Below are positions 32,179-43,344 of a DNA stretch of 64,000 nucleotides, one piece after another. Position 1 is the stretch's first letter, and the number at the start of each line of letters is the position of its first letter. Below the pieces are notes generated by a model. The model made no database searches, was not told the DNA's origin, and saw nothing but the letters and a program-made list of their open reading frames with translations. Location: positions 5,324,501 to 5,388,500 of the forward strand of contig CM067534.1 in assembly GCA_034509925.1 (NCBI GenBank), in the 5' to 3' direction. The stretch comes from Hirudinaria manillensis (taxonomy: Eukaryota > Annelida > Clitellata > Hirudinida > Hirudinidae). Both the position numbers and the translations under genes were made by a program.

Positions 32179-32676
32179 AGCGAGATACCAGCCTTCTTCC
32201 CTTCGCCATGATTTTAGCCAGGAGAGATATTTTACGCGATGAAAATTTTTATTATTCGAGAAAGATGTTAATAAAATTTAAATATACCAAAAAAAAAACA
32301 AAAGCCTTAATTAATAACATTCTTGCGCGATAAATGGGATATTAAATTTTGTTTTAATCGAGAAACATTTTAATTTTAATCAAATTTATATATAAAAAAT
32401 TAAAAAAAAATAAAAATAAAAACCTTTATTAATAACTTACTTGAGCGATAAATGGGATATTAAATTTTTTTAAATCGAGAAACATTTTAATTTTAATCAA
32501 ATTTATATATAAAAAATTTAAAAAAAATAAAAACCTTTATTAATAACTTAATTGAGCGATAAATGGGATATTAAATTTTTTTAAATCGAGAAACATTTTA
32601 ATTTTAATCAAATTTATATATAAAAAATTAAAAAAAAAAACAAGCCCTTATTCTTAACTTACTCGCGCGATAAATG
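32179..32676 (+). repeat. Spacer 15: 3'UTR plus 3 subrepeats
   Basis: AATAAA lies at 32270-32275. One class A and two class B subrepeats. An extra AAATAA repeat near 32410-32422 accounts for the unit being about 7 bp over the three-subrepeat length. Confidence 0.88.
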
Positions 32677-32788
32677 GGCGGGAAGCTAAGCCTCGGGCTA
32701 GTAGCTAGCACGCACGCGCTGCCCGCGTGCTCGTTGCTGAGGCGCCGATACCTATAAATTAAGGAGAACGGGTAGACTACGGCATTTC
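32677..32788 (+). promoter_or_regulatory. Promoter block of copy 16
   Basis: TATAAATTA lies at 32753-32761. Common CACGCG form. Confidence 0.72.
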
Positions 32789-32872
32789 TTGGCCGACGAG
32801 TCTAGCGTTCACATCTCCTCCGCGCTTGATCGAGTTTACGTTTCGCGAAAACCAATCATTTGTCACGACAAT

Positions 32873-34180
32873 ATGTCCCATTCAATTAACGACACTTGGC
32901 AGAGACTTGCCGAATTGGACGTGAGTCGAGAAGAGTCGAGGTATCGCTGTAAAATATTGCTGACCAGGGCGAACATCGACGACTCGCATCTGATGAAAAA
33001 CTACCAGAGGTACTCGGACGAAATGGTTTCGAGCGACGAGGAATTCTCCGTCGGGGACAAAGATAGCATGGAAGTGGTGCACGAGATGGGTTTCAAATTC
33101 GAGTCTGAAATGGACGTCGGAGAGAAGAAAATCTCTCGTGTCGGCGTAATAATCAACTCGAGGCACGGTGCTTCGCTGCGGATGCGCATCAAGCGTAAGA
33201 AGTTTGAAGAATTTTCGAGCGAGAACAAAAAATTCTGGATCAACAGGCACAGGCTCTTCTCAAAGTTTGATAGCGGAATCAAGCTCGATCAAGAGAGTTG
33301 GTTCTCTGTCACTCCCGAGCTGTTGGCAAAGCACATCGCCTCGAGATTGAAATGCCGCACGATTATCGACGCTTTTTGCGGAGCTGGCGGAAATGCCATT
33401 CAATTCGCTATGGTCTGCGATAGAGTCATAGCAATTGACATCGACCCGAGAAAAATCAGAATGGCCAGGCACAACGCCAGGATATACGGTGTGGAGGACA
33501 AGATTACCTTTATAAACAAAGACTTTTTCGACTTCGTCTCCGACTCGAGGTCGAGAGCGGATGTCGTTTTTCTTAGTCCCCCTTGGGGAGGTCCCTCGTA
33601 CAGAAACAAGGAGACATTTAGTCTCAAGGACGTGACGCCGGACATGGATAAAATAATGGCCAAGGCGAAATCCTTATCGGACAACATTGCCGCCTTTCTT
33701 CCTCGCAATACGGCCGTCGAAGAGCTAATGAAATTTTCCGAGAGGAGGGTTTTCGAAGTAGAGCAGAATGTTATGTGCGACCGTTTGAAAACGATCACCG
33801 TTTATTACGGAAATCTGGTCGATGCCACTTCCGATCCCATTGCCAAGAAGTTTGATTCGCCTAAACCTCCGATGCGATTCGTAGAGCCAATCGAACAATC
33901 CTGGAGGAGAGAGAGCAAAGACGAGGTGCCTCTTTGGAACGATGGGCAGAGCCTCGAAGAGAAGCTCACGTGCAAGCCTCGTGCTTACAGGAACTTTAAT
34001 AGCCGAGCGACAAGATGGGAATCACCCAAAGGCAGCCTCGAAACATGGGGTTCGCCGAAAAGAAGTCAATATTTCGAAGACGCAACACTCGAAGAAAAGT
34101 TGTCCGCTCCGGCTACGCAATTCAAAAATTTTCAATCGAGCACGGCTAGGCTTTACCGGACAATGACACGACAACGTTAG
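32873..34180 (+). CDS. Tgs1: TGS1-like RNA cap methyltransferase, copy 16
   Basis: Same 435-residue protein as copy 2, but its 3'UTR is the most altered in the array. Confidence 0.94.
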   Translation: MSHSINDTWQRLAELDVSREESRYRCKILLTRANIDDSHLMKNYQRYSDEMVSSDEEFSVGDKDSMEVVHEMGFKFESEMDVGEKKISRVGVIINSRHGASLRMRIKRKKFEEFSSENKKFWINRHRLFSKFDSGIKLDQESWFSVTPELLAKHIASRLKCRTIIDAFCGAGGNAIQFAMVCDRVIAIDIDPRKIRMARHNARIYGVEDKITFINKDFFDFVSDSRSRADVVFLSPPWGGPSYRNKETFSLKDVTPDMDKIMAKAKSLSDNIAAFLPRNTAVEELMKFSERRVFEVEQNVMCDRLKTITVYYGNLVDATSDPIAKKFDSPKPPMRFVEPIEQSWRRESKDEVPLWNDGQSLEEKLTCKPRAYRNFNSRATRWESPKGSLETWGSPKRSQYFEDATLEEKLSAPATQFKNFQSSTARLYRTMTRQR

Positions 34181-35141
34181 AGCGAGATACCAGCCTTCTT
34201 CCCTTCGCCATGATTTTAGCCAGGAGAGATATTTTACGCGATGAAAATTTTATTATTCTAGAATTATGTTAAAAAAATATAATATACCAAAAAAAAAAAC
34301 AAAAGCCTTAATTAATAACATTCTTGCGCGATAAATGGGATATTAAATTTTGTTTTAATCGAGAAACATTTTAATTTTAATCAAATTTATATATAAAAAA
34401 TTAAAAAAAATAAAAACTTTTATTAATAACTTACTTGAGCGATAAATGGGATATTAAATTTTTTAAAATCGAGAAACATTTTAATTTTAATCAAATTTAT
34501 ATATACAAAATTAAAAAAAAAATAAACCTTTATTAATAACTTACTTGAGCGATAAATGGGATATTAAATTTTTTTAAATCGAGAAACATTTTAATTTTAA
34601 TCAAATTTATATATAAAAAATTTAAAAAAAAAAATAAAAACCTTTATTAATAACTTACTTGAGCGATAAATGGGGGTTATTAATAAATGAGCGATAAATG
34701 GGATAAATTTTTTAAATCGAGAAACATATTCATTTTAATCAAATTTTATATATATAAAAAATTTAAAAAAAATAAAAACCTTTATTAATAACTTACTTGA
34801 GCGATAAATGGGATATTAAATTTTTTTAAATCGAGAAACATTTTAATTTTAATCAAATTTATATATAAAAAATTAAAAAAAAATAAAAACCTTTATTAAT
34901 AACTTACTTGAGCGATAAATGGGATATTAAATTTTTTTAAATCGAGAAACATTTTAATTTTAATCAAATTTATATATAAAAATTTAAAAAAAATAAAAAC
35001 CTTTATTAATAACTTACTTGAGCGATAAATGGGATATTAAATTTTTTTAAATCGAGAAACATTTTAATTTTAATCAAATTTATATATAAAAAATTTAAAA
35101 AAAAACAAGCCCTTATTCTTAACTTACTCGCGCGATAAATG
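34181..35141 (+). repeat. Spacer 16: altered 3'UTR plus about 7 subrepeats
   Basis: The 3'UTR around 34245-34290 has several substitutions (TATTCTAGAATTATG) and lacks AATAAA. The fourth subrepeat, near 34660-34740, is rearranged: GATAAATGGGGGTTATTAA is followed closely by a second, shortened core. The other six are regular. Confidence 0.87.
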
Positions 35142-35253
35142 GGCGGGAAGCTAAGCCTCGGGCTAGTAGCTAGCACGCACGCGCTGCCCGCGTGCTCGTT
35201 GCTGAGGCGCCGATACCTATAAATTAAGGAGAACGGGTAGACTACGGCATTTC
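35142..35253 (+). promoter_or_regulatory. Promoter block of copy 17
   Basis: TATAAATTA lies at 35218-35226. Intact promoter of a frameshifted gene. Confidence 0.7.
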
Positions 35254-35337
35254 TTGGCCGACGAGTCTAGCGTTCACATCTCCTCCGCGCTTGATCGAGT
35301 TTACGTTTCGCGAAAACCAATCATTTGTCACGACAAT

Positions 35338-36647
35338 ATGTCCCATTCAATTAACGACACTTGGCAGAGACTTGCCGAATTGGACGTGAGTCGAGAAGAG
35401 TCGAGGTATCGCTGTAAAATATTGCTGACCAGGGCGAACATCGACGACTCGCATCTGATGAAAAACTACCAGAGGTACTCGGACGAAATGGTTTCGAGCG
35501 ACGAGGAATTCTCCGTCGGGGACAAAGATAGCATGGAAGTGGTGCACGAGATGGGTTTCAAATTCGAGTCTGAAATGGACGTCGGAGAGAAGAAAATCTC
35601 TCGTGTCGGCGTAATAATCAACTCGAGGCACGGTGCTTCGCTGCGGATGCGCATCAAGCGTAAGAAGTTTGAAGAATTTTCGAGCGAGAACAAAAAATTC
35701 TGGATCAACAGGCACAGGCTCTTCTCAAAGTTTGATAGCGGAATCAAGCTCGATCAAGAGAGTTGGTTCTCTGTCACTCCCGAGCTGTTGGCAAAGCACA
35801 TCGCCTCGAGATTGAAATGCCGCACGATTATCGACGCTTTTTGCGGAGCTGGCGGAAATGCCATTCAATTCGCTATGGTCTGCGATAGAGTCATAGCAAT
35901 TGACATCGACCCGAGAAAAATCAGAATGGCCAGGCACAACGCCAGGATATACGGTGTGGAGGACAAGATTACCTTTATAAACAAAGACTTTTTCGACTTC
36001 GTCTCCGACTCGAGGTCGAGAGCGGATGTCGTTTTTCTTAGTCCCCCTTGGGGAGGTCCCTCGTACAGAAACAAGGAGACATTTAGTCTCAAGGACGTGA
36101 CGCCGGACATGGATAAAATAATGGCCAAGGCGAAATCCTTATCGGACAACATTGCCGCCTTTCTTCCTCGCAATACGGCCGTCGAAGAGCTAATGAAATT
36201 TTCCGAGAGGAGGGTTTTCGAAGTAGAGCAGAATGTTATGTGCGACCGTTTGAAAAACGATCACCGTTTATTACGGAAATCTGGTCGATGCCACTTCCGA
36301 TCCCATTGCCAAGAAGTTTGATTCGCCTAAACCTCCGATGCGATTCGTAGAGCCAATCGAACAATCCTGGAGGAGAGAGAGCAAAGACGAGGTGCCTCTT
36401 TGGAACGATGGGCAGAGCCTCGAAGAGAAGCTCACGTGCAAGCCTCGTGCTTACAGGAACTTTAATAGCCGAGCGACAAGATGGGAATCAACCCAAAGGC
36501 AGCCTCGAAACATGGGGTTCGCCGAAAAGAAGTCAATATTTCGAAGACGCAACACTCGAAGAAAAGTTGTCCGCTCCGGCTACGCAATTCAAAAATTTTC
36601 AATCGAGCACGGCTAGGCTTTACCGGACAATGACACGACAACGTTAG
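35338..36647 (+). pseudogene. Tgs1: TGS1-like copy 17, two +1 insertions near the 3' end
   Basis: An extra A in the run at 36253-36257 (TTGAAAAACG) shifts the frame after K306 and ends translation at 36319-36321, giving 327 residues with a foreign tail. A second extra A near 36490 (GAATCAACCCAAAG) lies further downstream. Motifs I to IV and FLPRN are kept. The conserved TITVYYG strand and the LEEKL repeats are lost. Both insertions extend short runs and could be sequencing errors. Confidence 0.85.
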
Positions 36648-37247
36648 AGCGAGATACCAGCCTTCTTCCCTTCGCCATGATTTTAGCCAGGAGAGATATT
36701 TTACGCGATGAAAATTTTTATTATTCGAGAAAGATGTTAATAAAATTTAAATATACCAAAAAAAAAACAAAAGCCTTAATTAATAACATTCTTGCGCGAT
36801 AAATGGGATATTAAATTTTGTTTTAATCGAGAAACATTTTAATTTTAATCAAATTTATATATAAAAATTTAAAAAAAATAAAAACTTTATTAATAACTTA
36901 CTTGAGCGATAAATGGGATATTAAATTTTTTTAAATCGAGAAACATTTTAATTTTAATCAAATTTATATATAAAAAATTTAAAAAAAATAAAAACCTTTA
37001 TTAATAACTTAATTGAGCGATAAATGGGATATTAAATTTTTTTAAATCGAGAAACATTTTAATTTTAATCAAATTTATATATAAAAAATTTAAAAAAAAT
37101 AAAAACCTTTATTAATAACTTACTTGAGCGATAAATGGGATATTAAATTTTTTTAAATCGAGAAACATTTTAATTTTAATCAAATTTATATATAAAAAAT
37201 TTTAAAAAAAACAAGCCCTTATTCTTAACTTACTCGCGCGATAAATG
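36648..37247 (+). repeat. Spacer 17: 3'UTR plus 4 subrepeats
   Basis: AATAAA lies at 36739-36744. One class A and three class B subrepeats; the third has TTAATTGAGC in its left half. Confidence 0.9.
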
Positions 37248-37359
37248 GGCGGGAAGCTAAGCCTCGGGCTAGTAGCTAGCACGCACGCGCTGCCCGCGTG
37301 CTCGTTGCTGAGGCGCCGATACCTATAAATTAAGGAGAACGGGTAGACTACGGCATTTC
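37248..37359 (+). promoter_or_regulatory. Promoter block of copy 18
   Basis: TATAAATTA lies at 37324-37332. Common CACGCG form. Confidence 0.72.
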
Positions 37360-37443
37360 TTGGCCGACGAGTCTAGCGTTCACATCTCCTCCGCGCTTGA
37401 TCGAGTTTACGTTTCGCGAAAACCAATCATTTGTCACGACAAT

Positions 37444-38751
37444 ATGTCCCATTCAATTAACGACACTTGGCAGAGACTTGCCGAATTGGACGTGAGTCGA
37501 GAAGAGTCGAGGTATCGCTGTAAAATATTGCTGACCAGGGCGAACATCGACGACTCGCATCTGATGAAAAACTACCAGAGGTACTCGGACGAAATGGTTT
37601 CGAGCGACGAGGAATTCTCCGTCGGGGACAAAGATAGCATGGAAGTGGTGCACGAGATGGGTTTCAAATTCGAGTCTGAAATGGACGTCGGAGAGAAGAA
37701 AATCTCTCGTGTCGGCGTAATAATCAACTCGAGGCACGGTGCTTCGCTGCGGATGCGCATCAAGCGTAAGAAGTTTGAAGAATTTTCGAGCGAGAACAAA
37801 AAATTCTGGATCAACAGGCACAGGCTCTTCTCAAAGTTTGATAGCGGAATCAAGCTCGATCAAGAGAGTTGGTTCTCTGTCACTCCCGAGCTGTTGGCAA
37901 AGCACATCGCCTCGAGATTGAAATGCCGCACGATTATCGACGCTTTTTGCGGAGCTGGCGGAAATGCCATTCAATTCGCTATGGTCTGCGATAGAGTCAT
38001 AGCAATTGACATCGACCCGAGAAAAATCAGAATGGCCAGGCACAACGCCAGGATATACGGTGTGGAGGACAAGATTACCTTTATAAACAAAGACTTTTTC
38101 GACTTCGTCTCCGACTCGAGGTCGAGAGCGGATGTCGTTTTTCTTAGTCCCCCTTGGGGAGGTCCCTCGTACAGAAACAAGGAGACATTTAGTCTCAAGG
38201 ACGTGACGCCGGACATGGATAAAATAATGGCCAAGGCGAAATCCTTATCGGACAACATTGCCGCCTTTCTTCCTCGCAATACGGCCGTCGAAGAGCTAAT
38301 GAAATTTTCCGAGAGGAGGGTTTTCGAAGTAGAGCAGAATGTTATGTGCGACCGTTTGAAAACGATCACCGTTTATTACGGAAATCTGGTCGATGCCACT
38401 TCCGATCCCATTGCCAAGAAGTTTGATTCGCCTAAACCTCCGATGCGATTCGTAGAGCCAATCGAACAATCCTGGAGGAGAGAGAGCAAAGACGAGGTGC
38501 CTCTTTGGAACGATGGGCAGAGCCTCGAAGAGAAGCTCACGTGCAAGCCTCGTGCTTACAGGAACTTTAATAGCCGAGCGACAAGATGGGAATCACCCAA
38601 AGGCAGCCTCGAAACATGGGGTTCGCCGAAAAGAAGTCAATATTTCGAAGACGCAACACTCGAAGAAAAGTTGTCCGCTCCGGCTACGCAATTCAAAAAT
38701 TTTCAATCGAGCACGGCTAGGCTTTACCGGACAATGACACGACAACGTTAG
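37444..38751 (+). CDS. Tgs1: TGS1-like RNA cap methyltransferase, copy 18
   Basis: Same 435-residue protein as copy 2. The next ATG is 1997 bp away. Confidence 0.94.
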   Translation: MSHSINDTWQRLAELDVSREESRYRCKILLTRANIDDSHLMKNYQRYSDEMVSSDEEFSVGDKDSMEVVHEMGFKFESEMDVGEKKISRVGVIINSRHGASLRMRIKRKKFEEFSSENKKFWINRHRLFSKFDSGIKLDQESWFSVTPELLAKHIASRLKCRTIIDAFCGAGGNAIQFAMVCDRVIAIDIDPRKIRMARHNARIYGVEDKITFINKDFFDFVSDSRSRADVVFLSPPWGGPSYRNKETFSLKDVTPDMDKIMAKAKSLSDNIAAFLPRNTAVEELMKFSERRVFEVEQNVMCDRLKTITVYYGNLVDATSDPIAKKFDSPKPPMRFVEPIEQSWRRESKDEVPLWNDGQSLEEKLTCKPRAYRNFNSRATRWESPKGSLETWGSPKRSQYFEDATLEEKLSAPATQFKNFQSSTARLYRTMTRQR

Positions 38752-39243
38752 AGCGAGATACCAGCCTTCTTCCCTTCGCCATGATTTTAGCCAGGAGAGA
38801 TATTTTACGCGATGAAAATTTTTATTATTCGAGAAAGATGTTAATAAAATTTAAATATACCAAAAAAAAAACAAAAGCCTTAATTAATAACATTCTTGCG
38901 CGATAAATGGGATATTAAATTTTGTTTTAATCGAGAAACATTTTAATTTTAATCAAATTTATATATAAAAAATTTAAAAAATAAAAACTTTATTAATAAC
39001 TTACTTGAGCGATAAATGGGATATTAAATTTTTTTAAATCGAGAAACATTTTAATTTTAATCAAATTTATATATAAAAAATTAAAAAAAATAAAAACCTT
39101 TATTAATAACTTACTTGAGCGATAAATGGGATATTAAATTTTTTTAAATCGAGAAACATTTTAATTTTAATCAAATTTTATTTATAAATATATAAAAAAA
39201 AAAAAAACAAGCCCTTATTCTTAACTTACTCGCGCGATAAATG
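38752..39243 (+). repeat. Spacer 18: 3'UTR plus 3 subrepeats
   Basis: AATAAA lies at 38843-38848. One class A and two class B subrepeats. The last ends in a diverged stretch (ATTTTATTTATAAATATAT, near 39174-39192). Confidence 0.88.
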
Positions 39244-39356
39244 GGCGGGAAGCTAAGCCTCGGGGGCTAGTAGCTAGCACGCACGCGCTGCCGCGTGCTC
39301 GTTGCTGAGGCGCCGATACCTATAAATTAAGGAGAACGGGTAGACTACGGCATTTC
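39244..39356 (+). promoter_or_regulatory. Promoter block of copy 19 (indels)
   Basis: TATAAATTA lies at 39321-39329. Two indels are unique to this copy: GGG is expanded to GGGGG before CTAGTAGC, and CCC is shortened to CC in GCTGCCGCGTGC, which alters the loop of the inverted repeat. Confidence 0.68.
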
Positions 39357-39440
39357 TTGGCCGACGAGTCTAGCGTTCACATCTCCTCCGCGCTTGATCG
39401 AGTTTACGTTTCGCGAAAACCAATCATTTGTCACGACAAT

Positions 39441-40744
39441 ATGTCCCATTCAACGACACTTGGCAGAGACTTGCCGAATTGGACGTGAGTCGAGAAGAGT
39501 CGAGGTATCGCTGTAAAATATTGCTGACCAGGGCGAACATCGACGACTCGCATCTGATGAAAAACTACCAGAGGTACTCGGACGAAATGGTTTCGAGCGA
39601 CGAGGAATTCTCCGTCGGGGACAAAGATAGCATGGAAGTGGTGCACGAGATGGGTTTCAAATTCGAGTCTGAAATGGACGTCGGAGAGAAGAAAATCTCT
39701 CGTGTCGGCGTAATAATCAACTCGAGGCACGGTGCTTCGCTGCGGATGCGCATCAAGCGTAAGAAGTTTGAAGAATTTTCGAGCGAGAACAAAAAATTCT
39801 GGATCAACAGGCACAGGCTCTTCTCAAAGTTTGATAGCGGAATCAAGCTCGATCAAGAGAGTTGGTTCTCTGTCACTCCCGAGCTGTTGGCAAAGCACAT
39901 CGCCTCGAGATTGAAATGCCGCACGATTATCGACGCTTTTTGCGGAGCTGGCGGAAATGCCATTCAATTCGCTATGGTCTGCGATAGAGTCATAGCAATT
40001 GACATCGACCCGAGAAAAATCAGAATGGCCAGGCACAACGCCAGGATATACGGTGTGGAGGACAAGATTACCTTTATAAACAAAGACTTTTTCGACTTCG
40101 TCTCCGACTCGAGGTCGAGAGCGGATGTCGTTTTTCTTAGTCCCCCTTGGGGAGGTCCCTCGTACAGAAACAAGGAGACATTTAGTCTCAAGGACGTGAC
40201 GCCGGACATGGATAAAATAATGGCCAAGGCGAAATCCTTATCGGACAACATTGCCGCCTTTCTTCCTCGCAATACGGCCGTCGAAGAGCTAATGAAATTT
40301 TCCGAGAGGAGGGTTTTCGAAGTAGAGCAGAATGTTATGTGCGACCGTTTGAAAACGATCACCGTTTATTACGGAAATCTGGTCGATGCCACTTCCGATC
40401 CCATTGCCAAGAAGTTTGATTCGCCTAAACCTCCGATGCGATTCGTAGAGCCAATCGAACAATCCTGGAGGAGAGAGAGCAAAGACGAGGTGCCTCTTTG
40501 GAACGATGGGCAGAGCCTCGAAGAGAAGCTCACGTGCAAGCCTCGTGCTTACAGGAACTTTAATAGCCGAGCGACAAGATGGGAATCACCCAAAGGCAGC
40601 CTCGAAACATGGGGTTCGCCGAAAAGAAGTCAATATTTCGAAGACGCAACACTCGAAGAAAAGTTGTCCGCTCCGGCTACGCAATTCAAAAATTTTCAAT
40701 CGAGCACGGCTAGGCTTTACCGGACAATGACACGACAACGTTAG
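39441..40744 (+). pseudogene. Tgs1: TGS1-like copy 19, 4-bp deletion after the start codon
   Basis: Four bases (TTAA) are missing just after the fourth codon (CATTCAACGACAC instead of CATTCAATTAACGACAC), so the normal ATG reads only 15 codons before a TGA. The rest of the frame is open and unchanged. Starting at the next in-frame ATG (39557, residue M41) would give a 395-residue protein with the whole catalytic domain, so partial function is possible. An upstream TTG is also in frame but is not a likely eukaryotic start. Confidence 0.8.
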
Positions 40745-41125
40745 AGCGAGATACCAGCCTTCTTCCCTTCGCCATGATTTTAGCCAGGAGAGATATTTTA
40801 CGCGATGAAAATTTTTATTATTCGAGAAAGATGTTAATAAAATTTAAATATACCAAAAAAAAACAAAAGCCTTAATTAATAACATTCTTGCGCGATAAAT
40901 GGGATATTAAATTTTGTTTTAATCGAGAAACATTTTAATTTTAATCAAATTTATATATAAAAAATTAAAAAAAAATAAAAACCTTTATTAATAACTTACT
41001 TGAGCGATAAATGGGATATTAAATTTTTTTAAATCGAGAAACATTTTAATTTTAATCAAATTTATATATAAATAATTATAAAAAAAAAACAAGCCCTTAT
41101 TCTTAACTTACTCGCGCGATAAATG
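40745..41125 (+). repeat. Spacer 19: 3'UTR plus 2 subrepeats
   Basis: AATAAA lies at 40836-40841. One class A and one class B subrepeat. From here to the right edge the minimal spacer dominates. Confidence 0.9.
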
Positions 41126-41237
41126 GGCGGGAAGCTAAGCCTCGGGCTAGTAGCTAGCACGCACGCGCCGCCCGCGTGCTCGTTGCTGAGGCGCCGATAC
41201 CTATAAATTAAGGAGAACGGGTAGACTACGGCATTTC
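41126..41237 (+). promoter_or_regulatory. Promoter block of copy 20
   Basis: TATAAATTA lies at 41202-41210. The inverted-repeat loop reads GCGCCGCCC instead of GCGCTGCCC. Confidence 0.72.
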
Positions 41238-41321
41238 TTGGCCGACGAGTCTAGCGTTCACATCTCCTCCGCGCTTGATCGAGTTTACGTTTCGCGAAAA
41301 CCAATCATTTGTCACGACAAT

Positions 41322-42629
41322 ATGTCCCATTCAATTAACGACACTTGGCAGAGACTTGCCGAATTGGACGTGAGTCGAGAAGAGTCGAGGTATCGCTGTA
41401 AAATATTGCTGACCAGGGCGAACATCGACGACTCGCATCTGATGAAAAACTACCAGAGGTACTCGGACGAAATGGTTTCGAGCGACGAGGAATTCTCCGT
41501 CGGGGACAAAGATAGCATGGAAGTGGTGCACGAGATGGGTTTCAAATTCGAGTCTGAAATGGACGTCGGAGAGAAGAAAATCTCTCGTGTCGGCGTAATA
41601 ATTAACTCGAGGCACGGTGCTTCGCTGCGGATGCGCATCAAGCGTAAGAAGTTTGAAGAATTTTCGAGCGAGAACAAAAAATTCTGGATCAACAGGCACA
41701 GGCTCTTCTCAAAGTTTGATAGCGGAATCAAGCTCGATCAAGAGAGTTGGTTCTCTGTCACTCCCGAGCTGTTGGCAAAGCACATCGCCTCGAGATTGAA
41801 ATGCCGCACGATTATCGACGCTTTTTGCGGAGCTGGCGGAAATGCCATTCAATTCGCTATGGTCTGCGATAGAGTCATAGCAATTGACATCGACCCGAGA
41901 AAAATCAGAATGGCCAGGCACAACGCCAGGATATACGGTGTGGAGGACAAGATTACCTTTATAAACAAAGACTTTTTCGACTTCGTCTCCGACTCGAGGT
42001 CGAGAGCGGATGTCGTTTTTCTTAGTCCCCCTTGGGGAGGTCCCTCGTACAGAAACAAGGAGACATTTAGTCTCAAGGACGTGACGCCGGACATGGATAA
42101 AATAATGGCCAAGGCGAAATCCTTATCGGACAACATTGCCGCCTTTCTTCCTCGCAATACGGCCGTCGAAGAGCTAATGAAATTTTCCGAGAGGAGGGTT
42201 TTCGAAGTAGAGCAGAATGTTATGTGCGACCGTTTGAAAACGATCACCGTTTATTACGGAAATCTGGTCGATGCCACTTCCGATCCCATTGCCAAGAAGT
42301 TTGATTCGCCTAAACCTCCGATGCGATTCGTAGAGCCAATCGAACAATCCTGGAGGAGAGAGAGCAAAGACGAGGTGCCTCTTTGGAACGATGGGCAGAG
42401 CCTCGAAGAGAAGCTCACGTGCAAGCCTCGTGCTTACAGGAACTTTAATAGCCGAGCGACAAGATGGGAATCACCCAAAGGCAGCCTCGAAACATGGGGT
42501 TCGCCGAAAAGAAGTCAATATTTCGAAGACGCAACACTCGAAGAAAAGTTGTCCGCTCCGGCTACGCAATTCAAAAATTTTCAATCGAGCACGGCTAGGC
42601 TTTACCGGACAATGACACGACAACGTTAG
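41322..42629 (+). CDS. Tgs1: TGS1-like RNA cap methyltransferase, copy 20
   Basis: Same 435-residue protein as copy 2. A silent C-to-T change in codon I94 (ATT, position 41603) is shared with copies 22 and 26 only, and is a useful marker of unit relationships. Confidence 0.94.
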   Translation: MSHSINDTWQRLAELDVSREESRYRCKILLTRANIDDSHLMKNYQRYSDEMVSSDEEFSVGDKDSMEVVHEMGFKFESEMDVGEKKISRVGVIINSRHGASLRMRIKRKKFEEFSSENKKFWINRHRLFSKFDSGIKLDQESWFSVTPELLAKHIASRLKCRTIIDAFCGAGGNAIQFAMVCDRVIAIDIDPRKIRMARHNARIYGVEDKITFINKDFFDFVSDSRSRADVVFLSPPWGGPSYRNKETFSLKDVTPDMDKIMAKAKSLSDNIAAFLPRNTAVEELMKFSERRVFEVEQNVMCDRLKTITVYYGNLVDATSDPIAKKFDSPKPPMRFVEPIEQSWRRESKDEVPLWNDGQSLEEKLTCKPRAYRNFNSRATRWESPKGSLETWGSPKRSQYFEDATLEEKLSAPATQFKNFQSSTARLYRTMTRQR

Positions 42630-43149
42630 AGCGAGATACCAGCCTTCTTCCCTTCGCCATGATTTTAGCCAGGAGAGATATTTTACGCGATGAAAATTTT
42701 TATTATTCGAGAAAGATGTTAATAAAATTTAAATATACCAAAAAAAAACAAAAGCCTTAATTAATAACATTCTTGCGCGATAAATGGGATATTAAATTTT
42801 GTTTTAATCGAGAAACATTTTAATTTTAATCAAATTTATATATAAAAAATTTAAAAAAAATAAAAACCTTTATTAATAACTTACTTGAGCGATAAATGGG
42901 ATATTAAATTTTTTTAAATCGAGAAACATTTTAATTTTAATCAAATTTATATAAACATTTTAATTTTAATCAAATTTTATATATAAAAAATTAAAAAAAA
43001 ATAAAAACCTTTATTAATAACTTACTTGAGCGATAAATGGGATATTAAATTTTTTTAAATCGAGAAACATTTTAATTTTAATCAAATTTATATATAAAAA
43101 ATTTAAAAAAAAACAAGCCCTTATTCTTAACTTACTCGCGCGATAAATG
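42630..43149 (+). repeat. Spacer 20: 3'UTR plus 3 subrepeats and a local duplication
   Basis: AATAAA lies at 42721-42726. About 29 bp (ACATTTTAATTTTAATCAAA...) is duplicated in tandem near 42923-42981, which explains the unit length of 2023 rather than 1994 bp. Confidence 0.88.
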
Positions 43150-43260
43150 GGCGGGAAGCTAAGCCTCGGGCTAGTAGCTAGCACGCACGCGCTGCCCGCG
43201 TGCTCGTTGCTGAGGCGCCGATACCTATAAATTAAGGAGAACGGGTAGATACGGCATTTC
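43150..43260 (+). promoter_or_regulatory. Promoter block of copy 21
   Basis: TATAAATTA lies at 43226-43234. One C is missing downstream (GGGTAGATACGG), so the TATA-to-ATG distance is 119 bp. Confidence 0.72.
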
Positions 43261-43344
43261 TTGGCCGACGAGTCTAGCGTTCACATCTCCTCCGCGCTTG
43301 ATCGAGTTTACGTTTCGCGAAAACCAATCATTTGTCACGACAAT

